Source: Curtobacterium sp. PhB115
Lineage (GTDB): Bacteria > Actinomycetota > Actinomycetes > Actinomycetales > Microbacteriaceae
Assembly: GCF_003752025.1 (NCBI RefSeq)
Contig: NZ_RJKR01000005.1
Location: 248,001-312,000, forward strand
Direction of reading: 5' to 3'
Length of the DNA stretch: 64,000 nt
Position 1 is the first letter of the stretch. Each line of letters starts with the position of its first letter. The notes under the pieces were generated by a model. It ran no database searches, was not told the origin of the DNA, and saw only the letters and a program-made list of their open reading frames with translations. Position numbers and translations under genes: made by a program. This document shows, one piece after another, positions 48,218 to 57,957 of the stretch.

Positions 48218-48856
48218 ATGGCAACCGCGAATGACCGCCTCGTCTGGATCGACTGCGAGATGACCGGCCTCGACCTCGAGGTCGACGAACTCGTCGAGGT
48301 GGCCGTGGTCATCACCGACTTCGACCTCGAGCCCGTGCACCCCGGGTTCGACATCGTCATCAAGCCGGACCAGTCGGCGCTCGACAACATGAACGAGTTC
48401 GTGACGAACATGCACGTCACGTCGGGGCTCATCGAGGAGATCCCGAACGGCGTGAGCCTGGCGGACGCCGAGTACCAGGTGCTCGAGTACATCCTCCAGC
48501 ACGTCCCCGCCGAGGGCACCGCGCCCCTGGCCGGCAACACCATCGGCACCGACCGGGCGTTCCTGTCGAAGTACATGCCCCGCGTCGACGGCCACCTGCA
48601 CTACCGCAGCGTCGACGTGTCGAGCATCAAGGAACTCTGCCGTCGGTGGTTCCCGCGCGTGTACTTCAACTCCCCCGAGAAGCACGGCGGGCACCGCGCA
48701 CTCGCGGACATCCTCGAGTCGATCCGCGAACTCGAGTACTACCGCCGCGCCGGCTTCGTCGCCGAGCCCGGGCCGACCACGGACGAGGTGCGTGCCGTCC
48801 AGTCCGCGGTCGTCGAGAAGTGGGAACCGCGCCTGGCACAGCCTGCGGCCGAGTAG
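48218..48856 (+). CDS. orn: Oligoribonuclease
   Basis: 212-residue DEDDh 3'-5' exonuclease that degrades di- to pentaribonucleotides, including pGpG from c-di-GMP turnover. Motifs: WIDCEMTGLD (Exo I), NTIGTDRAFLSKYMP (Exo II) and HRALADI (Exo III with the catalytic His). The tail after residue 180 is longer than in E. coli. The ATG lies seven bases after a TAGGAT box without a ribosome site, so it is leaderless. Confidence 0.97.
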   Translation: MATANDRLVWIDCEMTGLDLEVDELVEVAVVITDFDLEPVHPGFDIVIKPDQSALDNMNEFVTNMHVTSGLIEEIPNGVSLADAEYQVLEYILQHVPAEGTAPLAGNTIGTDRAFLSKYMPRVDGHLHYRSVDVSSIKELCRRWFPRVYFNSPEKHGGHRALADILESIRELEYYRRAGFVAEPGPTTDEVRAVQSAVVEKWEPRLAQPAAE

Positions 48857-48930
48857 CGACACGGGTGGTCGGCACCGCCCGCAGCATGTACTACTATTGA
48901 GTGGTCGCGCCGGTCCGCTGGCGTGTGCAT

Positions 48931-49007
48931 GGTGGATATAGCTCAGTTGGTAGAGCGCCTGGTTGTGGTCTAGGAGGTCGCGGGTTCGAGACCCGTTATT
49001 CACCCCA
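48931..49007 (+). tRNA. tRNA-His (anticodon GUG)
   Basis: The acceptor GTGGATA pairs with TATTCAC (one G-U). The extra G at -1 (48931) faces discriminator C (49004), the identity element of tRNA-His. The anticodon loop is TTGTGGT (anticodon GTG) and CCA is encoded. A TACTAT box lies at 48892-48897. Confidence 0.96.
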
Positions 49008-49027
49008 GTACTGATGCAGATCAGAAG

Positions 49028-49056
49028 AAGGCCCCGGTCCGTTGGATCGGGGCCTT
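49028..49056. terminator. Terminator after tRNA-His
   Basis: A 13-bp stem (AAGGCCCCGGTCC with GGATCGGGGCCTT, one G-U) and a GTT loop, followed by a CGTCGTT tail. Confidence 0.85.
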
Positions 49057-49102
49057 CGTCGTTCCGCGAGTGGTCAGTGCGGTGTGGGACGATCACCCCG
49101 TG

Positions 49103-49447
49103 ATGGAGATGTCCGCCGACGCGTTCGAGCAGCTCGTGACCGACGAGCTCGACCTGCTCCCCGACGAGATGGTCGACGGCCTCGACAACGTGGTGTTCGT
49201 CGTCGAGGACGAGCCCGAGGACGGCTCCGAGCTGTTCGGGGTGTACGACGGCATCGCGGCCACCGAGCGCGGGCAGTACGGCTTCGGTGAGCTGCCCGAC
49301 CGGATCGTGGTGTTCCGCAAGCAGCACCTGGTCGAGTGCGACACCCTCGAGGAACTCAAGGACGAGGTGCACACCACCCTCGTGCACGAGATCGGGCACT
49401 TCTACGGCATCGACGACGAGCGGCTGCACGAGCTCGGCTGGGCGTAG
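49103..49447 (+). CDS. Zincin-like metallopeptidase (DUF1025 family)
   Basis: 114-residue protein with the zinc motif HEIGHFYGIDDERLHELGW (HExxHxxGxxD) near the C-terminus and an acidic N-terminal half (LLPDEMVDGLDNVVFVVEDEP). The family is widespread in actinobacteria, with an unknown substrate. An in-frame GTG one codon upstream (49100) sits six bases after a GACGAT box and could be a leaderless start. Confidence 0.88.
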   Translation: MEMSADAFEQLVTDELDLLPDEMVDGLDNVVFVVEDEPEDGSELFGVYDGIAATERGQYGFGELPDRIVVFRKQHLVECDTLEELKDEVHTTLVHEIGHFYGIDDERLHELGWA

Positions 49448-49488
49448 GCGCTCGGCCGGTGCAGCGGCGCACCCGGCGCTGCGGCGCT

Positions 49489-49560
49489 GCGAGTTTTCGG
49501 GCTCAGCGACATCTCTCGGGCCCACGAGCACGCGAACTGTCGCCCACCGCGAAAACTCGC
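49489..49560. repeat. Dispersed hairpin (GCGAGTTTTC type), copy 1
   Basis: Arms GCGAGTTTTC and GAAAACTCGC with an inner GCGACA/TGTCGC pairing. It lies between the metallopeptidase and the convergent acyl-CoA dehydrogenase-like gene. A related copy is at 53784-53853. Confidence 0.8.
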
Positions 49561-49609
49561 GCCCGCGCGCCGCCCGCGCCCGCCCGCCCGCGCCCGCGCC
49601 CGCACCCCC

Positions 49610-50893
49610 TCAGAACCGCGTCGGCCCCACCTCGTGGTACTTCTCCCACGCGTCCACCGGCCCCCGCCCGTGCAGCGCGTACTCCCCCACGAGCCGCTCC
49701 TTGTACACGGCCGGGTTGTGCGACGCGACGACCCGGGCGTTCCGCCAGTGCCGGTCGAGCGCACGGGTCCGGTCAGCAGCCGACGCCCCGCCGACCTCGA
49801 ACAACTCGGACGCCGCCCGCAGCACCCGCGGACCGATCTCGACCTGCGCCTGGTACACGGCGTTCTCGGCGGCGTCGAGCAGCGGCTTCGACACACCCGC
49901 ATCCGAGCCCGCCGGCCCCGCCACGTTCGTCGCGACCACCCCGTCGAGCATCCCGGCCGCCACCACGACGAGTGACCGAGCCGTGAACGCCCCGGCCGAC
50001 AGCCGTCCGAGCACCGCCAGGATCTGCGGGTCATCGCCCGGCCGAGAAGCGTTCGCGTGGATGTACGTCCGGGTGCGGGGCCGCACGAACGCGACAGCAT
50101 CGTCCGACACGGCCTGCCCGATCCCGGCGAGGACCGCCAGCAGGTACAGCTGGTAGAAGGCCTGGATGTGCGACAGCGGCGCGTCCTTGTACGCCGAGAC
50201 CACCGACGGGTCGACGGCGACCCCGTCGAACACCGTCGTCCCGGAAGCGGTCAAGCGCTGCCCGAAGCCGTCCCAGTCGTCGATGCTCGTCACGCCCGGC
50301 GCGGAGGCGTCGACGGCGAAGGTCACGCGCTCCCCCGAGCGGTCCGCCGCCAAGTAGATCCAGTCCGCGTAGAGCGTGCCGGTCGAGTAGAACTTCCGAC
50401 CGTCGAGACGAACGGAACCACCATCAGCCGCCGACACCGTCGTCGAGATGTCCGCGAGCGTGGTGCCGGTCCGCTCGGACGTGGCGTTCCCGATGATCGC
50501 TCCGCCCACGATCCGCGCCAACCACTCGTCCCGCCCGGCCGACGATGGCCGGAGCAACACCAGTTCGGTGTACCCGAAGTGCCCTCGCCACAGGTGCGCG
50601 ATGTTCGAGTCCGCCGCCGCCAGGTCCGCCACCAGCTGCACGAGTTCGACGAGCGTGACCCCGAAGCCGCCACGGTCCTCCGGCACGCGCAGCCGTCCGA
50701 AGCCGGCGTCGGCGAGCGCGCGGACCTCGGCGTGCGGCAACGGCCGGTCGCCGGGGGCACCGGAGGCGAGCTCCCGCTCGACGGCACCTTCGCGGATGGT
50801 CGCGAACACGGGTGCGAAGCGTTCGCGCAGGGTCGCCAGACGATCGGCCGGGAGGCCCGTCCCCCGCCCGTCGGTCGTCGTCGCGTCCGTCAT
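49610..50893 (-). CDS. Acyl-CoA dehydrogenase-fold flavoprotein (SfnB/DszC-like)
   Basis: 427 residues. The fold is that of acyl-CoA dehydrogenases (ADAGFGRLRVPEDRGGFGVTLVELVQLVADLAAADSNIAHLWRGHFGYTELVLL, VRLDGRKFYSTGTLYADWIYLAAD). The divergence from true dehydrogenases and the coupling to an NtaA-type monooxygenase suggest a reduced-flavin-dependent monooxygenase or the SfnB type used in sulfur acquisition. The ATG overlaps the stop of the upstream gene (ATGA). Confidence 0.87.
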   Translation of the reverse strand: MTDATTTDGRGTGLPADRLATLRERFAPVFATIREGAVERELASGAPGDRPLPHAEVRALADAGFGRLRVPEDRGGFGVTLVELVQLVADLAAADSNIAHLWRGHFGYTELVLLRPSSAGRDEWLARIVGGAIIGNATSERTGTTLADISTTVSAADGGSVRLDGRKFYSTGTLYADWIYLAADRSGERVTFAVDASAPGVTSIDDWDGFGQRLTASGTTVFDGVAVDPSVVSAYKDAPLSHIQAFYQLYLLAVLAGIGQAVSDDAVAFVRPRTRTYIHANASRPGDDPQILAVLGRLSAGAFTARSLVVVAAGMLDGVVATNVAGPAGSDAGVSKPLLDAAENAVYQAQVEIGPRVLRAASELFEVGGASAADRTRALDRHWRNARVVASHNPAVYKERLVGEYALHGRGPVDAWEKYHEVGPTRF

Positions 50894-52317
50894 GCGGTCA
50901 CCTCCACGGCCCGTGCCGCGTCCGCCGGCGCCGTCGCGCCCGCGCCGCCCGTGAACGCGCCGCGCCACTGCCGGGCGGGGTGCGAGTCCGGCAGCTGCGG
51001 ATGGCCGAAGAGCTTCTCGCGCAGGGTGCCCTCGCGGTACTCGGACTGCATCAGGCCCCGCTCCTGCAGGGTCGGCGCGATGTCGTCGACGAACTCCTCG
51101 TACGAGCCGGGCAGGGTCCAGTTGATGACGTTCACCCCGTCGACGCCGACCCGCTGCCAGTCGGCGAGTTCGTCGGCGATCTGCTCCGGGGTGCCGACGA
51201 CCCGGGCGCGGAGCTTGGCGGACAGGCGGGCGAGGTCGGCGATCGTGGGTTCGCGGTCGCCGGCTGCTTCGCGGAGCCACTGCAGGTGCGACTGCCCGGC
51301 GTGGGTGCGGACCTCGGACAGTGGGGTGTCCGGGTCGAGGGCCTCGCCGGTGTCCGGGTCGAAGCCGAGGTTCGAGTGCACCAGGAAGCCGTCGGCGGCG
51401 AGGTACTCGTCGATCTCGGCTTCCTTCGCCTTCGCCTCGGCTTCGGTGGACCCGGTGACGAAGGTGAGCCCGAGGAAGAACGCGAGGTCGTCGCGGTTCC
51501 GGCCGGCCGCCTGGGCGAGGTCGCGGGTCTCGCGGATGAGCTGCTCGGTGGCGTCCCGGTTCGAGGTCAGGATGAACTGGGCCTCGGCGTTCCGCGCGGC
51601 GAAGGCACGACCGGCGGGCGACGACCCGGCCTGGAACAGCACCGGCGTCCGCTGCGGCGACGGTGCGCTGAGGTGCGGTCCCTGCACGTCGTAGCGCTTG
51701 CCGTGGTGGTCGATGCGGTGCACCTTGTCGGGGTCGGCGTAGCCCCGGACCGGGTCCTTGAGCACGGCGCCGTCCTCCCACGAGCCCTCCCAGAGCTTCG
51801 CGCAGACCTCGAGGTACTCCTCGGCCCACACGTAGCGCTCGTCGTGCTCCTCGAGCCGGTCGGCACCGAAGTTCCGGGCGGCGCTGTCGAGGGCGCTCGT
51901 GACGACGTTCCAGCCGATGCGGCCCTTGGTGATGTGGTCGAGGGTGGAGACCTTGCGGGCGAAGTCGAACGGGTGCGACTGGATGACGCTCGACGTGAAC
52001 GCGAGCCCGAGGTGCTCGGTCGACACGGCGAGCGCGGAGAGCAGCACCGACGGGTCGTTCGAGGGGATCTGCAGCCCCTCGCGCAGGTTGGTCGAGTAGT
52101 CGCCGCGACCAGGTCCGTACGTCCCGACGACGTCGGCGAAGAACACCGCGTCGAACTTCCCGCGCTCGAGCGTCTTCGCCAGGTCCGTCCAGAGCGTCAC
52201 GTCGTCGAAGTCGGCCTGCCGGGCGTCGGGGTGCCGCCACAGGCCGTGCTGGATGTGCGACGTCGTGTTCATGACGAAGGCCGCGAAGCGCAGCGGACGG
52301 TTCGGTGCATCGCTCAT
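50890..52317 (-). CDS. NtaA/SnaA/DszA-type FMN-dependent monooxygenase
   Basis: 475-residue bacterial luciferase-like (LLM class) enzyme. The opening RFAAFVMNTTSHIQHGLWRHPDARQADF and the blocks GRIGWNVVTSALDSAARNFG, DPVRGYADPDKVHRIDHHGKRYDVQGPHLSAPSPQRTPVLFQAGSSPAGRAFAARNAEAQFI are characteristic of this branch, which attacks chelators, sulfones or alkanesulfonates with FMNH2 and O2. A partner flavin reductase is not in the window. It forms an operon with the SfnB/DszC-like gene and is divergent from the MHS transporter. Confidence 0.93.
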   Translation of the reverse strand: MSDAPNRPLRFAAFVMNTTSHIQHGLWRHPDARQADFDDVTLWTDLAKTLERGKFDAVFFADVVGTYGPGRGDYSTNLREGLQIPSNDPSVLLSALAVSTEHLGLAFTSSVIQSHPFDFARKVSTLDHITKGRIGWNVVTSALDSAARNFGADRLEEHDERYVWAEEYLEVCAKLWEGSWEDGAVLKDPVRGYADPDKVHRIDHHGKRYDVQGPHLSAPSPQRTPVLFQAGSSPAGRAFAARNAEAQFILTSNRDATEQLIRETRDLAQAAGRNRDDLAFFLGLTFVTGSTEAEAKAKEAEIDEYLAADGFLVHSNLGFDPDTGEALDPDTPLSEVRTHAGQSHLQWLREAAGDREPTIADLARLSAKLRARVVGTPEQIADELADWQRVGVDGVNVINWTLPGSYEEFVDDIAPTLQERGLMQSEYREGTLREKLFGHPQLPDSHPARQWRGAFTGGAGATAPADAARAVEVTA

Positions 52318-52418
52318 GCACCCATGTTCCCCGCGCGACGGTCACGGGACGCAGTGACGTGACCCCGCGTTACGACGCCGGTTCCGCCAGACGTCGGAGG
52401 CGACCATGCTCCTGAGGC

Positions 52419-53798
52419 ATGCCGACCTCGACCACCGTCACCGCGCCTCCAGGCCGTCCGACCGCACCGACGACCAACGCGACCCGCCGACGCGTCGCCC
52501 TCGCGTCGTTCGTCGGCACCACGGTCGAGTACTACGACTTCTACCTCTACGCGACGGCCTCCGCCCTGGTGTTCGCACCGACGTTCTTCCCGTCGGTGAC
52601 CCCGGCGGTGGGTGTGATCGCGTCGTTCGCGACGTACGGGGTCGGCTTCGTCGCGAGGCCGCTCGGCGGGATCATCGCCGGGCACCTGGGCGACCGGATC
52701 GGGCGGAAGAAGCTGCTCGTCGCGTCGCTGGTGCTGATGGGTGTGGCCTCGACGCTCATCGGTGTCGTGCCCTCAGCGTCGAGCATCGGGATCTGGGCGG
52801 TCGTCGCCCTCGTCGTGCTGCGGCTGTTGCAGGGCCTCGCGGCCGGCGCGGAGTGGGGCGGCTCCGCACTGCTGTCCGTCGAGCACGCACCGGAACGGCA
52901 CCGCGGACTGTTCGGGGCGTTCACGCAGATGGGCTCGGCCGGTGGGATGCTGCTCGCGACCGGGGTGTTCACCCTCGTCCGGGCGGTGCTCGGTGACGAG
53001 GCCTTCCTCGCCTGGGGGTGGCGGCTGCCGTTCCTGTTCTCCGCGGTGATCGTCGCCGTCGGGCTCGTGATCCGCCTCGGCGTGCAGGACGCGCCGGTGT
53101 TCCAGGAGCTCCGTGCGTCGGGCCGGGTCGAGCGGTTCCCGGTGTGGGCGGCGATCCGGCAGCACCCGCGGTCGATCCTGGTCACGGCCGGACTCCGGCT
53201 GGTGCAGCCCGCGCTGTACTCGATCCTGACGACGTACTCGCTGACGTACCTCGGCTCCGTCCGTGGCCCATCGGGGGCTTCGGCCGGGCTGCAGGCGGTG
53301 TTGATCATCTCCGCGGTGTCGCTCGTGTCGACGCCGTTCTGGGGCTGGCTGTCCGACCGGGTCGGGCGACGGGTGCTCACGATCTGGTCGGCGGTGGGGA
53401 TCGCGGTGCTCATCTGGCCGTACTTCGCGTTCCTCGACTCCGGGCCGCTCGGGCTGCTGCCGCTCGTCGCGCTGCTCGGCATGTGCGTGTTCCACGACAG
53501 CATCTACGGGCCGCAGGCGGCGTGGTTCGCGGAGCAGTTCCCGACGGGACGGCGCTACTCGGGGATGTCGCTCGGGTACCAGATCGGGTCGATCTTCTCG
53601 GTGGGGCTCACGCCGTTGCTGGCCGCGGTGTTCGTCGAGGTGGGCGGGGGTTCGCCGTGGATCCTGTGCGGGTACGTCGGGGTGTACGCGGTGCTGAGCA
53701 TCGTCGCGGCGGTGTTCGCGGTGGACCCGGCTGGTCGGGGTTCGCGCCGGCGGGCTTCTCGGGCGTCTCGGGCGTCTCGCCGGCAGATTTCGGGCTGA
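52419..53798 (+). CDS. MHS-family MFS transporter (metabolite:H+ symporter)
   Basis: 459 residues with 12 membrane helices. Signatures are ASFVGTTVEYYDFYLYATASALVF at the first helix, GGIIAGHLGDRIGRKKLLV and GLAAGAEWGGSALLSVEHAPERHRGLFGAFTQMGSAGGMLLATG; this is the ShiA/ProP-like metabolite:H+ symporter branch. The basic tail RRASRASRASRRQISG and the stop codon come from a dispersed hairpin element. It is divergent from the monooxygenase pair and may import their substrate. Confidence 0.92.
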   Translation: MPTSTTVTAPPGRPTAPTTNATRRRVALASFVGTTVEYYDFYLYATASALVFAPTFFPSVTPAVGVIASFATYGVGFVARPLGGIIAGHLGDRIGRKKLLVASLVLMGVASTLIGVVPSASSIGIWAVVALVVLRLLQGLAAGAEWGGSALLSVEHAPERHRGLFGAFTQMGSAGGMLLATGVFTLVRAVLGDEAFLAWGWRLPFLFSAVIVAVGLVIRLGVQDAPVFQELRASGRVERFPVWAAIRQHPRSILVTAGLRLVQPALYSILTTYSLTYLGSVRGPSGASAGLQAVLIISAVSLVSTPFWGWLSDRVGRRVLTIWSAVGIAVLIWPYFAFLDSGPLGLLPLVALLGMCVFHDSIYGPQAAWFAEQFPTGRRYSGMSLGYQIGSIFSVGLTPLLAAVFVEVGGGSPWILCGYVGVYAVLSIVAAVFAVDPAGRGSRRRASRASRASRRQISG

Positions 53799-53853
53799 GC
53801 GACACTTCTCGCCCTCGTGCGCCCGTGAACTGTCGCTCAGCGCGAGGACTCCC
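53784..53853. repeat. Dispersed hairpin (GCTGAGCGACA type), copy 2, at the MHS gene 3' end
   Basis: An 11-bp perfect stem GCTGAGCGACA (53794-53804) pairs with 53831-53841. Flanks and loop resemble the element at 49489-49560. The MHS stop codon (53796-53798) lies in the left arm. Confidence 0.8.
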
Positions 53854-53891
53854 GGCGCTCCGGCGCTCCGGCGCTCGGCGCACGCGCACGC

Positions 53892-54606
<715 letters not shown>

Positions 54607-54614
<8 letters not shown>

Positions 54615-57084
54615 GCCAGGTCCCCACGCACACCGCCACCGTGATCGACACCGCACCGATCCCGACGAGCACCGCCACCATCGCCCACTCGGGCCCTGCG
54701 AACCGCGCCACCCGCGCCCACGTCCGCCTGCCGGGAGCGCCGAACCCGCGGGACTCCATCGCCACCGCCAGGGTCGTCGCCCGCCGCAGCGCGAGCACGA
54801 GCAACGCGAACGCCATCGAGGCCCCCCGCCGCACCCGTCCGGAGTCCGCAAGCCCACGGGCTCGACGGGCCATCGCGAGCTGCCGCCAGTCGTCCGCGAG
54901 CAACGTCATCATCCGGATCGCCGCGAGCGCGCCGAGGACGAACCGTGCCGGCAACCGCAGCACCTGGGCGAGGCCGTCAGCGAGGTCCGTCGGATCCACC
55001 CGGACGAACAGGACGACGGCGGGCAGGCCGACCGCCAGCACGCGGAGCGCCGTCGCCAGTGCGAGGGTCAGCGACCCGTCGGTGACGTGCGCGAAGCCGA
55101 TGTCGAGCCACTCCCGACCCGACGGGCGGCCGTACAGCGCGATGCCGAGGGCGGTGAGCGGCACGGCCACGAGCACCGGAGCCGTCCGGAGGAGCAGGGT
55201 GCGAACCGGCAACCGCAGCAACGGCAGGAGCGCGAGTTCGAGCGCGAGGGCGACGGCCGCGGACACCACGTCGAGGCTCAGCACGAGACACACCCCGAGC
55301 GCGAGCACGCCGAGCAGCGACGCCACCGGCTGCACGCCGCGGACCCCGCGTCGGCCCGGCCGGCCCGGAGGCGCGGCTCGGCCCGGAGGCGCGGCTCGGC
55401 TCACACGTTCCGGCCCGGCCGCCGGGGCGGTCGCGTTCGACGTCCCCTGGTCACCCCCCACGAGCCGGGCACCGTCCGCCGCGAGCACGAGCTCGTCGGC
55501 GTCGAGCGCCCGGACCAGGTCGCGGTCGTGCGTGACGGCGACGATCGCGGTGCCGTCGTCGGCCAGGGCTCCGAGGCGACGGACCACGGCCTCCCACGTG
55601 GCGCGGTCCTGCCCGGAGGTCGGTTCGTCGAGCACGACGACGGGCGGCCGGGAGGCGATCACCGCTGCGATCGCGAGCCGCCGCTGCTCCCCGCCGGAGA
55701 GCGTGAAGGGATTGGCGTCGGCCAGGTGCGCGAGCCCGAACTCGTCGAGCAGGGCACTCGCCCGGGCAGCCGCATCCGCCGAACCGAGGGCGCGGGGGCC
55801 AGCCTCGACCTCGTCCCGGACGGAACGGCCGACGAACTGGTGCTCGGGGTCCTGGAACACGGTGCCGATGCGGGCCGCGAGCTGCCGGCTCGACCAACGG
55901 TCCGGGGCATCGTCGAGGCCCGCGGCGAGGAGCGCGCCGGCGCGCAGGGTGCCCTCGGCCGGCGGCAGGAGTCCGGCGAGGGTGAGGCCGAGCGTCGACT
56001 TGCCGACGCCGTTCGGACCGGTGACGGCGAGGACCTGTCCCGGCCGGAGCGCCAGGTCGATCCCACTGCCCACTCGCCGTTGCCGGCCGCGGGCGGTCCC
56101 GAGCCCGATCGCCTCGAGGACCGCGTCGCCCTCGTCCCCGTCCCTGCCCCCGTCCCCGCCCGCTTCGCCGCCCGCTTCGCCGAGCGGGCGGAACACCGCG
56201 GTCGCCACCGGGGGCGCGCCGGGTATTTCGCCCGCTCGGCCGGGCGGGCGCCGCCCTCGGGCTGAGCCGCGCGCGGGTTCGGCGCCGGGGACCCACACGC
56301 CGGCGGCGGTCAGTGCGGCGCCGTGGGTGGCGAGCACCTCGGCGGGGCTGCCGTCGGCGACGACTCCCCCGGCTGGCTCCAGGAGCACGAGCCGGTCGAC
56401 CAGGTCGAGCCACGTGCCGATGCGGTGCTCCACCACGAGCAGCGTCGCCCCGGTCTCGTCGAGGAGCGCCCGGACGGCGTCGTGCACCTGGTCCACGCCG
56501 GACGGATCGAGGTTCGCACAGGGCTCGTCGAGCACCAGGGCTCCCGGTCGCATCGCGAGGACCCCCGCCAGCGCCAACCGCTGCCGCTGCCCACCGGAGA
56601 GCTGCGCCGTCGAGCGGTCGAGCGGTAGGTCGAGCCCGACGACGTCGAGCGCTGCCCGGACCCGGTCCCAGGTCTCCTCGAGCGACACGCCCGCGTTCTC
56701 GCAGCCGAACGCCACGTCGTCGCCGACCCGCGACATCACGGTGTGCGCCTCGGGGTCCTGCATGACGAGACCGACCCGCCCGCGGACGGCGCGGGGGTCG
56801 GCGCCGTCGACGAGCAGTGTCCCCTGCACCGAGGCAGCGGTGTCGTCGGTGGGGTCTGGTTCGTCGGGCAGCACGGCGGCGACGGCTCGGAGGAGCGTCG
56901 ACTTGCCGGCGCCGGAGGGTCCGACGATCGCGACCCGCTCCCCCGGTTCGACGGTCAGGTCGACGCCACGGACGGCCCACTCGCGCCGCTCCGGGTACCG
57001 CCAACCCCAGTCACGGAACGCGATGCGCGCCTCACGCTCGTCGGCGACGCCCGGGGACGCCGCCGACGGGGTGGTCACGGTCAC
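54607..57084 (-). CDS. Fused ECF transporter: two ATPases and transmembrane EcfT in one polypeptide
   Basis: 825 residues. ABC domain 1: Walker A GPSGAGKS (55-62), signature LSGGQRQRL, Walker B VLDEPCANLD. A low-complexity linker of about 270-320 follows. ABC domain 2: Walker A GPNGVGKS (356-363), signature LSGGEQRRL, DEPTSGQD. The EcfT membrane protein is about 587-825, with hydrophobic helices and the two Ala-Arg-Gly-type coupling motifs (ARRARGLAD, AMESRGFG). In the homologous YkoEDC systems YkoD holds both ATPases and YkoC is separate; here they are joined. It overlaps the upstream YkoE gene (GTGA) and the kinase gene. Residues 283-301 derive from a dispersed hairpin element. Confidence 0.93.
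56182..56237. repeat. Copy of the GAGCGGGCG hairpin element inside the ECF gene
   Basis: Has the same arms (GAGCGGGCGGAA and TTTCGCCCGCTC) and the same inner GCGGTCGCCA core as the element at 47745-47799. It is read in frame as part of the linker between the two ATPase domains. Confidence 0.85.
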
Positions 57085-57731
57085 ACCAGGGCGCCCGGTC
57101 GGCGACGGCTGTGCTCACGCCCGGCAGCGAACGAGGACAGCACCCCGGTCCGTGCGAGCGCGCGGACGACGAGCCACGAGCCCACGCCCGCGATGACGGC
57201 GCCGGAGACGACGGCCGAGACGACGTAGACGACCTTGAACGCCGCGTCGAGACCCGGGTACCAGAGGACCGTGTCGTTGATCCCGAGCGCGAGTCCCGCG
57301 GCGGCACCGGCGAGCGCCACCACCGGCAGGCGGTACACCCGGTACAGGAACAGGGCGAGCACGATCTCCGCGCCGAGGCCCTGCACGAGCCCGGCCTCGA
57401 GCGTCAGCCACCCCCACTGGGTGCCGAAGAGCGCTTCGACGGACGCGGCGACCATCTCGCCGTAGAGCGCGGCGCCGGGCTTGCGGACGACGATGGCGAC
57501 GATGGGTCCGGCGAGCAGCCAGACCCCGCCGAAGAGTGCCTGCGTGCCCGGGAGCACGAGGGCCATCACGGCACTGATCGGTTCGTAGCCGAACTCCCAG
57601 AGCCGGAAGACGACGCCGAGTGCGACGGCGAGGACGCTCGCGACGACGATGTCGACGACCCGCCAGCGGAGCGATCGCCGAGGTGCGGCGGTAGCAGTGG
57701 TTGCGGTTGCTGAAGACGTGCCAGAAGGCAT
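57081..57731 (-). CDS. ykoE: YkoE-like substrate-binding (S) component of a thiamine-related ECF transporter
   Basis: 216 residues with five to six membrane helices (IVVASVLAVALGVVFRLWEF, ISAVMALVLPGTQALFGGVWLLAGPIVAIVVRKPGAALYGEMVAASVEALFGTQWG, GAEIVLALFLYRVYRLP, FKVVYVVSAVVSGAVIAGVGSWLVV). The FGxxW/RKPGAAxxxE pattern is that of YkoE, which binds thiamine or its hydroxymethylpyrimidine precursor. The ATG (57729-57731) follows GGGAGGA, the ribosome site at the end of the TPP riboswitch. It heads the operon ykoE, fused EcfA-EcfA'-EcfT, kinase. Confidence 0.92.
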   Translation of the reverse strand: MPSGTSSATATTATAAPRRSLRWRVVDIVVASVLAVALGVVFRLWEFGYEPISAVMALVLPGTQALFGGVWLLAGPIVAIVVRKPGAALYGEMVAASVEALFGTQWGWLTLEAGLVQGLGAEIVLALFLYRVYRLPVVALAGAAAGLALGINDTVLWYPGLDAAFKVVYVVSAVVSGAVIAGVGSWLVVRALARTGVLSSFAAGREHSRRRPGALV

Positions 57732-57741
57732 GGTGCTGACT

Positions 57742-57832
57742 CCTCCCTGCGCCGGCATGATCCGGATCAGGTTCGACGGTCGGAGCGCCGTTCGCTCCCT
57801 CTCAGCCCGGTGGACCCGGACTCCCGTGTGTG
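57742..57832 (-). promoter_or_regulatory. TPP (thi-box) riboswitch
   Basis: On the minus strand the leader contains CTGAGAGGG, then AACCTGATCCGGATCATGCC and GGCGCAGGGAGG, the conserved pyrimidine- and pyrophosphate-sensing parts of the TPP aptamer. The 3' end overlaps the ribosome site of ykoE, nine bases before the ATG, so control of translation initiation by thiamine pyrophosphate is likely. Confidence 0.95.
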
Positions 57833-57903
57833 TCCCAGCAGTCTAGACGCGGTCACGACCGCGTGACGCGACCAGGCGTCGCGTCAGCGCCGGGTGACCA
57901 GCG

Positions 57904-57951
57904 GACGGCCTGGAGGCGCGGGGCGGGGCCGCCACGCGCCTCCAGGCCGTC
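57904..57951. terminator. Hairpin of the CCTGGAGG family, probable terminator
   Basis: A 17-bp perfect stem: GACGGCCTGGAGGCGCG (57904-57920) with 57935-57951. It lies seven bases after the stop of the GerW-like gene and before the TPP leader on the same strand. Related to 47821-47875. Confidence 0.75.
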
Positions 57952-57957
57952 GATCGG

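Noticed and set aside
47580-48224. Overlapping open frames in the 47.6-48.2 kb gap on both strands
   Set aside because: They translate only the hairpin repeats (for example recurring RPARAGEMPG), have no ribosome site and no domain.
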